From NCBI RefSeq assembly GCF_947500765.1, contig NZ_CANMTH010000001.1:1-64000 (forward strand): a DNA stretch of 64,000 nucleotides, read 5' to 3'. Of this stretch, positions 24,082 through 34,638 are shown piece after piece. A program made the translations under genes and the position numbers. The stretch is from an uncultured Formosa sp. Lineage in GTDB: Bacteria; Bacteroidota; Bacteroidia; Flavobacteriales; Flavobacteriaceae. The notes beneath the pieces were generated by a model. It saw nothing but the letters and a program-made list of their open reading frames with translations. It was not told the DNA's origin and made no database searches. How positions within the stretch are numbered: the first letter of the stretch is position 1; each line of letters starts with the position of its first letter.

Positions 24082-24753
24082 CTATTTTTTTCCACCAACC
24101 ACAACAACAATCTCTCCTTTTGGTGGTTTATTGGTGTAATGTTCTAAAACTTCTTTTGCTGTACCACGAATGGTTTCTTCATATAATTTAGTTAATTCAC
24201 GAGAGACAGAAACGGGACGATCTTCTCCAAAATATTCGCAAAAATGGGTCAAGGTTTTTATGAGTTTGTGTGGCGATTCGTAAAATATAATGGTACGCGT
24301 TTCTTCGGCTAACAGCTGCAAACGGGTTTGTCTTCCTTTTTTTACGGGTAAAAACCCTTCGAAAACAAACTTATCGTTTGGCAATCCAGAATTTACTAAA
24401 GCAGGTACAAATGCTGTGGCACCAGGCAAACAATCGACTTCGATACCATGTTCTACACATGCTCGTGTCAATAAAAATCCAGGATCTGAGATGGCAGGAG
24501 TTCCGGCATCACTAATTAATGCTATTACGGTTCCTCCTTTTAATTTATTTATTAGCCCCTGAACCGTTTTATGCTCGTTATGCATATGGTGTGATTGCGA
24601 ATGCGTACTAATTTCAAAATGTTTTAAAAGTTTTCCAGAAGTTCGCGTGTCTTCAGCTAATATTAAATCGGCTTCTTTTAAAACGCGTATGGCTCTAAAA
24701 GTCATATCTTCTAAATTACCAATAGGCGTAGGCACGATGTAAAGTTTGCTCAT
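24082..24753 (-). CDS. rsmI: 16S rRNA (cytidine(1402)-2'-O)-methyltransferase
   Basis: 223 residues, SAM-dependent tetrapyrrole-methylase fold. MSKLYIVPTPIGNLEDMTFRA at the start, LAEDTRTSGKLLKH, and ALISDAGTPAISDPG are RsmI signatures; the C-terminal part PPKGEIVVVVGG ends the catalytic domain and the extra C-terminal domain of longer proteobacterial RsmI is absent, as usual in Bacteroidota. Methylates C1402 of 16S rRNA in the decoding centre. Leads the rsmI-hopJ-UDG set. Confidence 0.94.
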   Translation of the reverse strand: MSKLYIVPTPIGNLEDMTFRAIRVLKEADLILAEDTRTSGKLLKHFEISTHSQSHHMHNEHKTVQGLINKLKGGTVIALISDAGTPAISDPGFLLTRACVEHGIEVDCLPGATAFVPALVNSGLPNDKFVFEGFLPVKKGRQTRLQLLAEETRTIIFYESPHKLIKTLTHFCEYFGEDRPVSVSRELTKLYEETIRGTAKEVLEHYTNKPPKGEIVVVVGGKK

Positions 24754-24843
24754 GTGTTAAAAATTAAAGGCATGTTTTAAAACTTCTTTTGAAGTTAAAT
24801 ACAAGTAAAGTTAATATGGTTAGAACGTGTAAATTTTAAAAAA

Positions 24844-25593
24844 CTAATTGAATTTACGCTCTATTATTTGCATAAATCGTTCTTCGAATATGTCTTTACC
24901 TTCCCAATTATTATAATCTATTTTTACAACATTTTGAATTAAGTTCTGAGCTTCTTCAAAGTTACTACAAGTATTAATCTGAGAAATAACACGTTCGTAA
25001 TCTTCGCTACTACCACCAAATAATTGTTTTATAAAAGCAATTTTATCATTTAAACCAATGGTTAATCCTCCACCTTTTAATCTATCGTTTAAAGATTTTT
25101 TAGAGTTTACTTTAAAAGATTCGGCTACAGGTTCAAAGACTGGAGTTTCTTTAAAATCGGCAGTAATTTCTTCAAAATCGTTTTTCTCATAGCTAGTTTT
25201 AGGCGCAATAGCTTCAAAAATATCGTCTACTTCATCTGCTTCATGAGGCATTTGAGCAACTAAATCTTTAATTTTTTCCATAACAGGTTCTGCAATATCT
25301 TCTGCATCTTCATTAGGCTGTTGTTGGTCTTCACGGATATACACATGCTCGTCGACTTCTACACTATCAGAAATTTTATTATTGAATGCATCGTCTAACA
25401 TATCGAAAAAAGAAGAATCGTTAGCAATGGTTAGCTTCTCTCCTTCAGGGGATTCCTGAAGAAATTTAAGTACAGAAAGTTTTTCAAAAAGAATAGCAGT
25501 TTCTGCATGTAATGCATCTAAATCATCTTTGCCTTCAAGTCTAATAATTCTTAATGCAATATTAATTAACTCTGATTCTAATTTCTTCTTCAT
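24844..25593 (-). CDS. Conserved Bacteroidota hypothetical protein
   Basis: 249 residues, soluble. The N-terminal third is predicted helical (MKKKLESELINIALRIIRLE), the middle is acidic and low-complexity (DEHVYIREDQQQPNEDAEDIAEP), and the C-terminal third is a compact conserved helical part: LNDRLKGGGLTIGLNDKIAFIKQLFGGS. I know no function. It is divergent from tdk with 100 bp between, a neighbourhood commonly kept in Flavobacteriaceae. Confidence 0.75.
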   Translation of the reverse strand: MKKKLESELINIALRIIRLEGKDDLDALHAETAILFEKLSVLKFLQESPEGEKLTIANDSSFFDMLDDAFNNKISDSVEVDEHVYIREDQQQPNEDAEDIAEPVMEKIKDLVAQMPHEADEVDDIFEAIAPKTSYEKNDFEEITADFKETPVFEPVAESFKVNSKKSLNDRLKGGGLTIGLNDKIAFIKQLFGGSSEDYERVISQINTCSNFEEAQNLIQNVVKIDYNNWEGKDIFEERFMQIIERKFN

Positions 25594-25693
25594 AACTTTT
25601 ATATTTAAACTATTTTCGCCTTTTAATTTTTAATAAATTTACACGCTTATAAACAAACGAAAGTTTGTAAAATTTTAGTGTTAAAATTACAAA

Positions 25694-26326
25694 ATGTTTC
25701 TCGAAAATACAGTAAATCATAAAGAACAATTTGGTTGGATAGAAGTTATCTGCGGATCGATGTTCTCTGGAAAGACGGAAGAATTAATCCGAAGACTTAA
25801 ACGCGCTCAGTTTGCCAAACAAAAAGTCGAAATTTTTAAACCTTCAGTAGACATCCGCTACAACGAAGACATGGTGGTATCTCACGATGCCAACGAAATA
25901 CGTTCTACACCAGTTCCTGCTGCTGCAAACATTCCTATTTTAGCAGATGGATGTGAAGTGGTTGGTATTGATGAAGCTCAATTTTTCGACGACGAAATTG
26001 TTCGGGTTTGTAACGATTTAGCCAATAAAGGCATTCGTGTTATTGTCGCTGGATTAGATATGGACTTTAAAGGCAACCCCTTCGGACCAATGCCTAATTT
26101 AATGGCCACAGCAGAATATGTTACAAAAGTACATGCTATATGTACGAGAACAGGAAATTTAGCACAATTTAGTTATAGGAAATCTCAAAATGATGCTCTA
26201 GTTTTACTAGGAGAAACAGAAGAGTACGAACCTCTTAGCCGTGCAGCATACTACAAAGCAATGCATAACGAAAAAGCGAATAACACTAACATTAATAAAA
26301 CCGATAATACCGATTTAAATTTTTAA
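25694..26326 (+). CDS. tdk: Thymidine kinase
   Basis: 210 residues, type II thymidine kinase. P-loop GSMFSGKTEELIRR at 21-34, lasso and Mg2+ motif VVGIDEAQFFDDE near 96-108, and DMDFKGNPFGPMPNL. Phosphorylates thymidine with ATP in the salvage pathway. Zinc cysteines are reduced: ICTRTG has only one of the usual pair. Alr starts 7 bp after the stop, so the two are probably co-transcribed. A CAAAC/GTTTG hairpin lies just upstream (25654-25667). Confidence 0.94.
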   Translation: MFLENTVNHKEQFGWIEVICGSMFSGKTEELIRRLKRAQFAKQKVEIFKPSVDIRYNEDMVVSHDANEIRSTPVPAAANIPILADGCEVVGIDEAQFFDDEIVRVCNDLANKGIRVIVAGLDMDFKGNPFGPMPNLMATAEYVTKVHAICTRTGNLAQFSYRKSQNDALVLLGETEEYEPLSRAAYYKAMHNEKANNTNINKTDNTDLNF

Positions 26327-26333
26327 AACACCC

Positions 26334-27440
26334 ATGCTTAAAGCGCAGGAAACCCTTTTAGAGATAGATTTAAAAGCGTTAGAACATAATGTTACTTACC
26401 TAAAATCTATAATAGATTCTTCTACAAAATTTATGGCTGTTGTAAAGTCATATGCCTATGGAAATGATGCCGTAGAAATTGCAAAACATTTAGAAACGTT
26501 AGATGTAGATTATTTTGCCGTTGCCTACACCTATGAGGGTGAACAACTAAGGACAGGAGGCGTCTCTAAACCTATATTAGTACTTCATGCCCAGTCTGTA
26601 TACTTTAATACACTTATAGAAAATTGCTTAGAACCCAACTTATATAGCTTTAAAGTATTAAAAGAATTTATTGCTACTGCTGAAGCTTTAAACCAAAAAC
26701 AGTATCCTATACACCTAAAATTTAATACAGGTTTAAATCGTTTAGGCTTTTCTGAATCTGATATACCAGAAATAATTACAATTTTAAATAATACTGAAGC
26801 GATTAAAGTAACCTCGCTATTTTCGCATTTAGGAGCAAGCGAAGATTTGGACGAAAAAGAATTCACCTTAGCTCAAATTGAAGCTTTTGATAACATCTCT
26901 AAAACTTTTTTAGAAAAATTAAACTACAAACCTTTGCTACACATATGTAACACCTCAGGAATTATTAATTATCCTGAAGCACATTATAATATGGTACGAA
27001 GCGGAATTGGAATGTATGGCTTTGGAAATTCGGAAAAAGAAAACACTCACTTTAAACCCATAACAACTTTAAAAACGGTAATTTCTCAAATCAACCACAT
27101 TCCAAAAGGACAAAGCGTAGGTTATAATCGCGGTTACATTTGCGATACTCCATTAATAACAGCCACTTTACCCCTTGGACATGCAGATGGTATTGGAAGA
27201 GAATACGGAAATGGCAAAGGATTTGTTGCTATAAACGGACAAAAAGCACCTATTGTAGGGAACACATGTATGGATATGATTATGGTAGATATTACAAATA
27301 TAGATTGCCATGAAGGAGATGAAGTTATTGTCTTTGGAAATTACCCAACTGCCGAAGAGTTTGCAGCTACAGCTAATACGATATCTTATGAGTTACTTAC
27401 AGGACTCTCCCAGCGTATTAAACGTGTTATTTTAAGATAA
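26334..27440 (+). CDS. alr: Alanine racemase
   Basis: 368 residues, PLP-dependent fold III. PLP-binding lysine K38 in AVVKSYAYGND and catalytic tyrosine in the NTCMDMIMVDITNI region, plus the SVGYNRGYICDTP segment. Supplies D-alanine for peptidoglycan. Unlike many Bacteroidota it is not fused to MurF. Forms an operon with tdk (7-bp gap). Confidence 0.93.
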   Translation: MLKAQETLLEIDLKALEHNVTYLKSIIDSSTKFMAVVKSYAYGNDAVEIAKHLETLDVDYFAVAYTYEGEQLRTGGVSKPILVLHAQSVYFNTLIENCLEPNLYSFKVLKEFIATAEALNQKQYPIHLKFNTGLNRLGFSESDIPEIITILNNTEAIKVTSLFSHLGASEDLDEKEFTLAQIEAFDNISKTFLEKLNYKPLLHICNTSGIINYPEAHYNMVRSGIGMYGFGNSEKENTHFKPITTLKTVISQINHIPKGQSVGYNRGYICDTPLITATLPLGHADGIGREYGNGKGFVAINGQKAPIVGNTCMDMIMVDITNIDCHEGDEVIVFGNYPTAEEFAATANTISYELLTGLSQRIKRVILR

Positions 27441-27464
27441 AATTAACATTATTAGCATTTTTTA

Positions 27465-27474
27465 TATACTTTCG
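27465..27474 (+). promoter_or_regulatory. Possible promoter -7 box for mscL
   Basis: TATACTTTCG, near TAnnTTTG, 27 bp upstream of the mscL ATG. Confidence 0.4.
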
Positions 27475-27500
27475 CCATTATTAACCAATACCAAAACCAT

Positions 27501-27911
27501 ATGGCATTTTTCAAAGATTTCAAATCCTTTCTACTAAAAGGAGACATTATTAACCTTGCAACAGCAGTAATTGTTGGTGGTGCATTTGGTAAAATTGTAA
27601 CTTCATTTACTAAAGACATTCTAATGCCGCCAATTGGCATGTTGCTTGGAGATGTAAGTTTTACAGATTTAAAGTATGTACTAAAAGAAGCGACAACAAA
27701 TGCAGCTGGCGCTGAAGTTCCGGCAGTATCTATTAATTACGGTAACTTTTTACAAATGATTATCGATTTCATTATTATTGGATTCTGTATTTTCATGGTA
27801 TTAAAAGCTTACGAAAATTCTAAAAAGAAAGAAGAAGCAGCTCCTGCGGCTCCAGCTGGACCAACACAAGAAGAGCTTTTAGCAGAAATAAGAGATTTAC
27901 TAAAGAAATAA
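27501..27911 (+). CDS. mscL: Large-conductance mechanosensitive channel
   Basis: 136 residues, two transmembrane helices (about 18-45 with the glycine/alanine-rich pore helix NLATAVIVGGAFGKIV, and about 76-100 YGNFLQMIIDFIIIGFCIFMV) and the conserved C-terminal amphipathic helix EELLAEIRDLLKK. Opens under membrane tension to release osmolytes. A proline/alanine-rich linker (EAAPAAPAGPTQ) precedes the last helix. Followed by a clear terminator. Confidence 0.95.
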   Translation: MAFFKDFKSFLLKGDIINLATAVIVGGAFGKIVTSFTKDILMPPIGMLLGDVSFTDLKYVLKEATTNAAGAEVPAVSINYGNFLQMIIDFIIIGFCIFMVLKAYENSKKKEEAAPAAPAGPTQEELLAEIRDLLKK

Positions 27912-27948
27912 AATTGTTAAATAATTAACAATTTGTTTTTTGTTGTTA

Positions 27949-27985
27949 AAAAGCCTTGGTTTTAAAGAGACTAAGGCTTTTTTTA
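27949..27985 (+). terminator. Terminator of mscL
   Basis: AAAAAGCCTT pairs with AAGGCTTTTTTT across a 15-nt loop, ending in seven T. Confidence 0.85.
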
Positions 27986-28046
27986 AATTATTAATACTTA
28001 GTTTTGTTCAAAATAATAATTGACACACTTAAACTAATATTATATA

Positions 28047-29036
28047 ATGAAAGTAGCTGTAGTTGGTGCCACGGGTATGGTTGGCGAAGTAATGCTTAAA
28101 GTTCTTGCAGAACGTAATTTTCCATTAACAGAATTAATACCAGTTGCCTCAGAACGCTCTGTAGGTAAAACAATTTCTTATAAAGGACAAGATTATAAAG
28201 TTGTAGGTTTAGCAGATGCTGTAGCAATGAAACCAGATGTAGCTTTATTTTCTGCAGGAGGAGACACCTCTTTAGAATGGGCTCCTAAATTTGCAGAAGT
28301 AGGTACAACAGTAGTCGATAATTCTTCAGCTTGGAGAATGGATCCTACGAAAAAATTAATCGTTCCTGAAATTAACGCGAACGAATTAACAAAAGACGAT
28401 AAAATTATTGCTAACCCTAACTGTTCGACTATTCAATTAGTTATGGCTTTAGCACCGCTTCATAAAAAATACAAAATGAAACGTGTTGTCGTTTCAACAT
28501 ACCAATCGGTTTCAGGTACAGGTGTAAAAGCTGTAAAACAATTAGAAAACGAAGTTGCTGGTATTAAAGGAGAAATGGCCTACCCTTATCCTATTGGTAG
28601 AAATGCATTACCACATTGTGATGTGTTTTTAGATAACGGATACACTAAAGAGGAAATGAAATTAGCTTTAGAACCTCAAAAAATATTAAGTGACACCTCT
28701 TTTTCTGTATCTGCAACAGCTGTAAGAATCCCTACCGCTGGTGGACATTCTGAATCTGTAAATGTAGAATTTGAAAATGATTATGATTTAGCAGATGTTC
28801 GTAAATTATTAAGCGAAACTCCAGGCGTAATTGTTCAAGATAACACAGACACAAATACGTATCCAATGCCAATATATGCACATGGAAAAGATGAGGTTTT
28901 TGTAGGACGTATTAGAAGAGACGAAACACAAAAGAATACGATAAACATGTGGATTGTTGCCGACAATTTACGTAAAGGTGCTGCAACAAATACCATTCAG
29001 ATTGCAGAGTATTTAATTGAAAATAAAATGATATAA
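28047..29036 (+). CDS. asd: Aspartate-semialdehyde dehydrogenase
   Basis: 329 residues. NADP-binding VVGATGMVGEVML (5-17), catalytic C126 in ANPNCSTIQLV, and active histidine in GGHSESVNVEF near 231. Converts aspartyl phosphate to aspartate semialdehyde for lysine, methionine, threonine and diaminopimelate. Single gene between its own upstream region and a strong terminator. Confidence 0.96.
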   Translation: MKVAVVGATGMVGEVMLKVLAERNFPLTELIPVASERSVGKTISYKGQDYKVVGLADAVAMKPDVALFSAGGDTSLEWAPKFAEVGTTVVDNSSAWRMDPTKKLIVPEINANELTKDDKIIANPNCSTIQLVMALAPLHKKYKMKRVVVSTYQSVSGTGVKAVKQLENEVAGIKGEMAYPYPIGRNALPHCDVFLDNGYTKEEMKLALEPQKILSDTSFSVSATAVRIPTAGGHSESVNVEFENDYDLADVRKLLSETPGVIVQDNTDTNTYPMPIYAHGKDEVFVGRIRRDETQKNTINMWIVADNLRKGAATNTIQIAEYLIENKMI

Positions 29037-29060
29037 AGGAACCCCCTTAAATATATCTTA

Positions 29061-29099
29061 AAAAAAGCTCCTAAGTCTAACCGCTTAGGAGCTTTTTAG
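29061..29099 (+). terminator. Terminator of asd
   Basis: AAAAGCTCCTAAG/CTTAGGAGCTTTTT, nearly perfect stem with seven-nucleotide loop and T tail. Confidence 0.9.
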
Positions 29100-29131
29100 T
29101 TATTTTTGATTACCTATAAAATACTTTTGTT

Positions 29132-31297
29132 ATGAAAAGATTAATAGCCTGCCTAATTGTTTTAACGCTCTTCAATTCTTGCAAAAATGAACAAGAATTA
29201 AAAAAAAATAAAAATCAAATAGTGAACTACCCTATAACAAAAACTACAGATACTATAGATACCTATTTTGGTATTGAAGTAAAAGATCCGTACCGATGGC
29301 TGGAAGACGATAAGAGTCCAGAAACAGAGGCTTGGGTTAAAGAAGAAAACAAAGTTACTTACGGATATTTAAATAAAATTCCATTTAGAAATGCCATTAA
29401 AGAACGGTTATCTACATTATGGAATTACGAAAAAATAGGACCTCCTTTTAAAGAAGGTAAATACAATTACTTTTACAAAAATAACGGATTACAAGATCAA
29501 CATGTAATATACAGAACACAAGGCGACAATAAAACAGAAGATGTATTTCTAGACCCTAACACATTTAGTGATAATGGCACGACATCTTTAGGTGGATTAT
29601 CGTTTTCTAAAGATGGTAGTATTGCTGCTTATGCTATTTCTGAAGGCGGAAGTGACTGGAGAAAAATTATTATTATAAATGCCGAAACAAAAGCGGTTAT
29701 AGAAGACACTTTAGTCGATGTAAAATTTAGCGGCATGTCTTGGAAAGGTAACGAAGGATTTTATTATTCTAGTTACGACAAACCTAAGGGCAGTGAGTTG
29801 TCTGCTAAAACAGATCAACACAAAGTGTATTATCATAAACTTGGTACGAATCAAAATCAAGACAAACTTATTTTTGGTGGTACACCCAACGAAAAACATC
29901 GCTATATAAATGCAAATGTTACCGAAGATGATCATTATTTAATTATAACTCCACGTACATCAACATCTGGTAATAAATTATACATAAAAGATTTAACGAA
30001 GCCAAAAAGCTCCTTTGTTGCCATTTTAGAAAACACAGATAGCGATACCTATTTATTAGACAATGTTGGAAGTAAATTATTTTTAGTTACGAATTTAAAT
30101 GCACCAAATAAGAAAATTGTAACAGTAGATGCCTCAAATCCAACTCCAGAACATTGGGTCGATTTCATTCCTGAAACACAAAATGTACTAACACCTTCTA
30201 CTGGAAGTCATTTTATTTTTGCTAATTATATGGTCGATGCGGTATCACTAATTAAACAATACGATTACAACGGAAAACTAATAAGAGACGTAAAACTTCC
30301 AGGGATTGGAACTGTAAATGGATTTTCAGGTAAAAAAGAAGATGAAACTTTATATTTTACCTTCTCAAATTACACTACTCCTGCTACAAGTTATGCTTTT
30401 AAACCAGAAATAGGTAAATCTGAAGTGTACGTTAAACCAAAAGTAGATTTCGATCCTGATCAATACGAAAGCAAACAAGTCTTTTACAATTCTAAAGACG
30501 GCACAAAAGTACCTATGATTATTTCGTATAAAAAAGGCACTGAATTAAACGGTAAAAATCCTACTATTTTATACGCTTACGGCGGATTCGACGTGAGCCT
30601 AACACCTTCATTTAGCATTGCAAATGCTGTTTGGATGGAAGAAGGCGGAATTTACGCTGTACCCAATATACGTGGTGGTGGTGAATACGGAAAAGCTTGG
30701 CACGACGCTGGTACAAAAACGCAAAAACAAAACGTATTTGATGATTTTATCGCTGCTGCCGAGTATTTAATAGAAAACAAATATACATCTTCAAAGTTTC
30801 TAGCAATTAAAGGAGGATCTAACGGCGGATTATTAGTTGGTGCAACCATGACGCAACGTCCGCACTTAATGCAAGTAGCATTACCTGCTGTTGGTGTTTT
30901 AGACATGTTACGTTACCACACGTTTACTTCTGGAGCCGGATGGGCATACGATTATGGAACTTCTGAAGATAGTAAAGACATGTTTGAATATTTAAAAGGC
31001 TACTCTCCTGTTCATAACGTAAAAGCAGGTATGAGATACCCCGCAACTTTAATTACTACTGGTGATCATGACGATCGCGTAGTTCCTGCCCACAGTTTTA
31101 AATTTGCTGCGCAATTACAGAGCAAACAGAAAAACGGAAACCCTGTTTTAATTAGAATTGAAACAGATGCAGGACATGGTGCAGGTACTCCTATAAGCAA
31201 AACTATTGAGCAGTATGCAGACATATTTGGATTCACATTATACAATATGGGATTTAATGAATTACCTAATAGCACCAAAACAAGCGTTACAAAATAA
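29132..31297 (+). CDS. Prolyl oligopeptidase, S9A family, probable lipoprotein
   Basis: 721 residues. A lipoprotein signal ([17 protein letters not shown]) puts it in the periplasm attached to a membrane. Beta-propeller about 40-440; alpha/beta hydrolase domain after that. Catalytic Ser in [11 protein letters not shown] (near 563), Asp in [12 protein letters not shown] (near 648), His in DAGHGAGTP (near 683). Cleaves short peptides after proline, feeding amino-acid uptake. TAnnTTTG-like boxes lie 2-31 bp upstream of the ATG. Stands alone with its own terminator. Confidence 0.92.
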   Translation: MKRLIACLIVLTLFNSCKNEQELKKNKNQIVNYPITKTTDTIDTYFGIEVKDPYRWLEDDKSPETEAWVKEENKVTYGYLNKIPFRNAIKERLSTLWNYEKIGPPFKEGKYNYFYKNNGLQDQHVIYRTQGDNKTEDVFLDPNTFSDNGTTSLGGLSFSKDGSIAAYAISEGGSDWRKIIIINAETKAVIEDTLVDVKFSGMSWKGNEGFYYSSYDKPKGSELSAKTDQHKVYYHKLGTNQNQDKLIFGGTPNEKHRYINANVTEDDHYLIITPRTSTSGNKLYIKDLTKPKSSFVAILENTDSDTYLLDNVGSKLFLVTNLNAPNKKIVTVDASNPTPEHWVDFIPETQNVLTPSTGSHFIFANYMVDAVSLIKQYDYNGKLIRDVKLPGIGTVNGFSGKKEDETLYFTFSNYTTPATSYAFKPEIGKSEVYVKPKVDFDPDQYESKQVFYNSKDGTKVPMIISYKKGTELNGKNPTILYAYGGFDVSLTPSFSIANAVWMEEGGIYAVPNIRGGGEYGKAWHDAGTKTQKQNVFDDFIAAAEYLIENKYTSSKFLAIKGGSNGGLLVGATMTQRPHLMQVALPAVGVLDMLRYHTFTSGAGWAYDYGTSEDSKDMFEYLKGYSPVHNVKAGMRYPATLITTGDHDDRVVPAHSFKFAAQLQSKQKNGNPVLIRIETDAGHGAGTPISKTIEQYADIFGFTLYNMGFNELPNSTKTSVTK

Positions 31298-31319
31298 AGA
31301 TGCTATTTAGCATAAAACC

Positions 31320-31357
31320 AGAGCCATTTAACACGTATTAAATGGCTCTTTCTTTTT
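31320..31357 (+). terminator. Terminator of the prolyl oligopeptidase gene
   Basis: AGAGCCATTTAA and TTAAATGGCTCT form a 12-bp perfect stem with 6-nt loop, followed by a T-rich tail. Confidence 0.88.
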
Positions 31358-31566
31358 ACAAAAATTCACAACAAACTACAGAAGAACAACAATTTAAAAA
31401 CATTTACAAATTGTATTAAATTATTAATTTATCTATATTTCCTTAATTTTTAAGGAGATAAAGTTTAGCTCACTATTTAATTCAATAAAAGAATTTTGTT
31501 AGTTTAACTCTCGAAGACTTATCTTCGTTTTCGCTAAACCAAAATATTAATCAAATTTAACCTTGA

Positions 31567-33639
31567 ATGTCTTTGAATAGTTTAAAGATCAAACTGAGTA
31601 ACCAAAACACTAAAGTACTTTTTAGTGATTATTACGATACCATAGTACACAGAAATGTACATCCAAATTATACTCTAAAATTATGGGCAAAATACATGAT
31701 TGCAGAGTTAGGATTAAATATATCTATTGATGAACTCTATTTTATAAGACAAGAATCATTATCCCATTTATGCGAAAAGTATAAAAAGAATAATGTTGAA
31801 ATCCCTTATAATACTTTAATCAATGATATTTTCATTCGCTTAGTAAATTCTGATCTTATAAATTTCAGCAAAAAAGAATATTTTTTTTATTTATTTGAAC
31901 GCATTGATTTTAAAACCGAAAGTAGCGTTCAGTATTTAAATCAAGATGTTTTAAATGTGATAAAAGCATTTAAAGCTGAGGGAGGTAAAACCTATTTAGT
32001 TTCTGATTTTTATGGTTCTAAATCCTTATTTGAAAAACTATTAGAATATCATGGTATTTTAAATGTTTTCGATGATATTTTTAGCTCTTCAGAATTAGAA
32101 AGCAGCAAACATCATGGTTCCATTTATAAAAAAGTTCTGAACATACTTTCAATAGACGCTAACGAGGTTGTAATGATTGGAGACAACCAAAGAAGCGATT
32201 ATGATAACGCTGTTAAAAACGGACTAAATGCCTATAAACTGCCACACGACAAGTATCTCAAAAAAAACAAATTGAATGCTATTGGAAGTGATTTAAAAAA
32301 TACAAAACAGGTTATAAATAATATTTATAACCGTTCGAAAAAAAAGGATGTAATGCCTTTTACTCAGTATATTATTTATTATCATTTTTTTATTGAAAGG
32401 CTCTATTTAAAAAGTAAAAAAGAAGGGATTAAAAATCTATTTTTCCTAGCTAGAGAAGGTCAGTTTTTAAAAAAAATATTCGATTCTTACCAAGAGTTTC
32501 ATCTATTAGATAAGGACTCAAAAATAAATACGCATTATTTAAAAACATCGAGACAAGCTTCAATTCAAATTAATTTAGAACCGCTTGAAACAGAACCTTT
32601 TTTATATCTAAAAAACAAATATCCAGAATTATCTATAGAAGATTTCTTAATCTTTTTTAACTGTCCTGAACACACAAAAAACATAATAATAAAGGCCTTA
32701 AATTTAAGTCCGAACACATCTATCAAAGATTTTTTTAAATCCAATATTTTTGAAAATTTAAAACAAAACGAGACCTTTATTACATTCTACAAAACACATA
32801 GAGAATCTAATAAAAATAGTTTTAAGGCATACATTAATTCTTTTGGAGTAGATATCGAAAAAGAAGGTGTTTACCTTATAGATATTGGCTGGGGAGGTAC
32901 CATGCAAGAATCTCTATTCGGTTTTTTTAACGAACAAATACCTGTTACTGGTTATTATTTAGGTTTAAGATATATTTATAATATTCAAGAAAAAACACAG
33001 CGAGATGGTTTAATATTTTCCATATTGCCTTTTACATCGTACAACGACTATTTGCTTATGGCAAATAACCAGTATTACGAACAATTTTCTGCTGCCAATC
33101 ACGGAAGCGCTGTAGAATATACAGACCAAAACGGCTATGTAATTGAGAAACATAATCCTGAAGAAAAATGGCTGTACGATACGTATATTAAAACGCATCA
33201 AAAACAAATGTTAGACTTTCATCAGGTTTTACTTAAAGAGCTAGACACCATTTGTTACGATCAGAAAATGATTCAACATATCATTTCAAAAATCGCACTT
33301 AAAACGGGATTATTTTATAACCAGAAAACATTACAATTTATAGAAAGCTTAAACTCTGGGTTTTATCAAAATATAGGTACAAATGCCGTAGGTTTAAAAT
33401 ACGAGAAACAAGAGTTAGGAAGTCCTATAAGTCATCTTATTACCTTTATAAAAACACCAGAAGTTGTGTTTAGATATGTAACTAAATTAAAACCTGTGCT
33501 TTATCAAAAAAATAAGATTTTAGCATTTTTAACACCAAGTTATTTTATTTATTTTTATTTTTTATTCAATAAATTCATGCGATTTAGTGTTTTAAAACCA
33601 CTATTTTTACTTAAATCAACATACTTTAAAAACAATTAA
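31567..33639 (+). CDS. Two-domain protein with N-terminal HAD phosphatase-like domain
   Basis: 690 residues. N-terminal HAD domain: motif I variant FSDYYDTIVHRN (D22-x-x-D25, where the canonical form is DxDxT), motif II LVSDFYGS, and motif IV MIGDNQRSDYDNA near 200. The second half has FFLAREGQFLKKIFDSY and LIDIGWGGTMQESLFG, a pattern seen in proteins from surface-polysaccharide loci; its function is not established. Ends with a hydrophobic, aromatic C terminus. A 5' leader of more than 200 bp has hairpin CGAAGA/TCTTCG (31516-31531). An ABC ATPase follows after 30 bp. It may modify surface glycans. Confidence 0.65.
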   Translation: MSLNSLKIKLSNQNTKVLFSDYYDTIVHRNVHPNYTLKLWAKYMIAELGLNISIDELYFIRQESLSHLCEKYKKNNVEIPYNTLINDIFIRLVNSDLINFSKKEYFFYLFERIDFKTESSVQYLNQDVLNVIKAFKAEGGKTYLVSDFYGSKSLFEKLLEYHGILNVFDDIFSSSELESSKHHGSIYKKVLNILSIDANEVVMIGDNQRSDYDNAVKNGLNAYKLPHDKYLKKNKLNAIGSDLKNTKQVINNIYNRSKKKDVMPFTQYIIYYHFFIERLYLKSKKEGIKNLFFLAREGQFLKKIFDSYQEFHLLDKDSKINTHYLKTSRQASIQINLEPLETEPFLYLKNKYPELSIEDFLIFFNCPEHTKNIIIKALNLSPNTSIKDFFKSNIFENLKQNETFITFYKTHRESNKNSFKAYINSFGVDIEKEGVYLIDIGWGGTMQESLFGFFNEQIPVTGYYLGLRYIYNIQEKTQRDGLIFSILPFTSYNDYLLMANNQYYEQFSAANHGSAVEYTDQNGYVIEKHNPEEKWLYDTYIKTHQKQMLDFHQVLLKELDTICYDQKMIQHIISKIALKTGLFYNQKTLQFIESLNSGFYQNIGTNAVGLKYEKQELGSPISHLITFIKTPEVVFRYVTKLKPVLYQKNKILAFLTPSYFIYFYFLFNKFMRFSVLKPLFLLKSTYFKNN

Positions 33640-33669
33640 TTTTAAAGTTATTTATAGCGATTTACTATT

Positions 33670-34638
33670 ATGCTCCAAGTACAAAATCTTTCATTTGGTT
33701 ACGACACAAAAACCATTCTTGAAAACATTTCTTTTTCAGTAGAACAAGGCGAACAATTATCTATTATAGGAGAAAGTGGCTCAGGAAAAAGCACACTTTT
33801 AAAATTACTTTACGGAACTTACGATTTACCTGAAGGAAACATTTTTTGGAAAAACCAACCTATACTAGGGCCAAAATTTAATTTGGTTATTGGTTACGAT
33901 TTTATGAAATATGTGTCTCAAGAATTCGATTTAATGCCTTTTATTTCTGTTAAGGAAAACATTGGTAAATTCTTATCTAATTTCTTTCCGGAAGAGAAAG
34001 ATAAACGCGCCACAGAATTGATCGAGTTAGTCGATTTAGTAGAATTTACAGATACCAAAGTCAAACTATTAAGTGGCGGACAAAAACAACGTGTTGCCCT
34101 TGCCAGAGCTATTGCTAGACAACCTGAAATTATTTTATTAGACGAACCATTTAGCCATATCGACAACTTCCAGAAACAAACACTACGCCGTAATTTATTT
34201 AAGTATTTAAAAGAGAAAAATATCACTTGTGTAGTTGCCACGCACGACCGTGAAGATGTTTTGCCTTATGCTGACAAAATGATTGTTTTAAACAACGGAA
34301 AAATAATTGCCTATAATACACCTAAGAATTTATACACAACCCCTAAAAAGCCTTTAATTGCATCTTTTTTTGATGAATTTAATACCATGAAAGCTTCAGA
34401 CTTAACATTAGAATCTTCTGACGACATGGTATTTGTGTATGCTCACGAATTACAGTTATCTAAAGATGCTGTTTTAGAAGTTAAGATTAAACATAATTAT
34501 TTTAGAGGACATATTTATTTAATAGAAGCTGAATACAATTCAAATTCTATATTCTTTTATCATAACACAGAATTAAAAACGAATGAAGTAGCGCATATAA
34601 AACTTACAGAAGCTGCTAAAAAACGTTTAAAATCGTAA
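33670..34638 (+). CDS. ABC transporter ATP-binding protein without cognate permease
   Basis: 322 residues. Walker A GESGSGKST (34-42), Q-loop, signature LSGGQKQRVALARA (near 137), Walker B IILLDEPFSH, H-loop ATHDRED. The C-terminal 80 residues (EVKIKHNYFRGHIYLIEAEY) resemble the regulatory TOBE extension of PotA/FbpC-type importer ATPases. No permease or binding protein is adjacent. It follows the HAD-domain gene by 30 bp and convergently overlaps the GreA-like gene by 23 bp. Confidence 0.88.
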   Translation: MLQVQNLSFGYDTKTILENISFSVEQGEQLSIIGESGSGKSTLLKLLYGTYDLPEGNIFWKNQPILGPKFNLVIGYDFMKYVSQEFDLMPFISVKENIGKFLSNFFPEEKDKRATELIELVDLVEFTDTKVKLLSGGQKQRVALARAIARQPEIILLDEPFSHIDNFQKQTLRRNLFKYLKEKNITCVVATHDREDVLPYADKMIVLNNGKIIAYNTPKNLYTTPKKPLIASFFDEFNTMKASDLTLESSDDMVFVYAHELQLSKDAVLEVKIKHNYFRGHIYLIEAEYNSNSIFFYHNTELKTNEVAHIKLTEAAKKRLKS

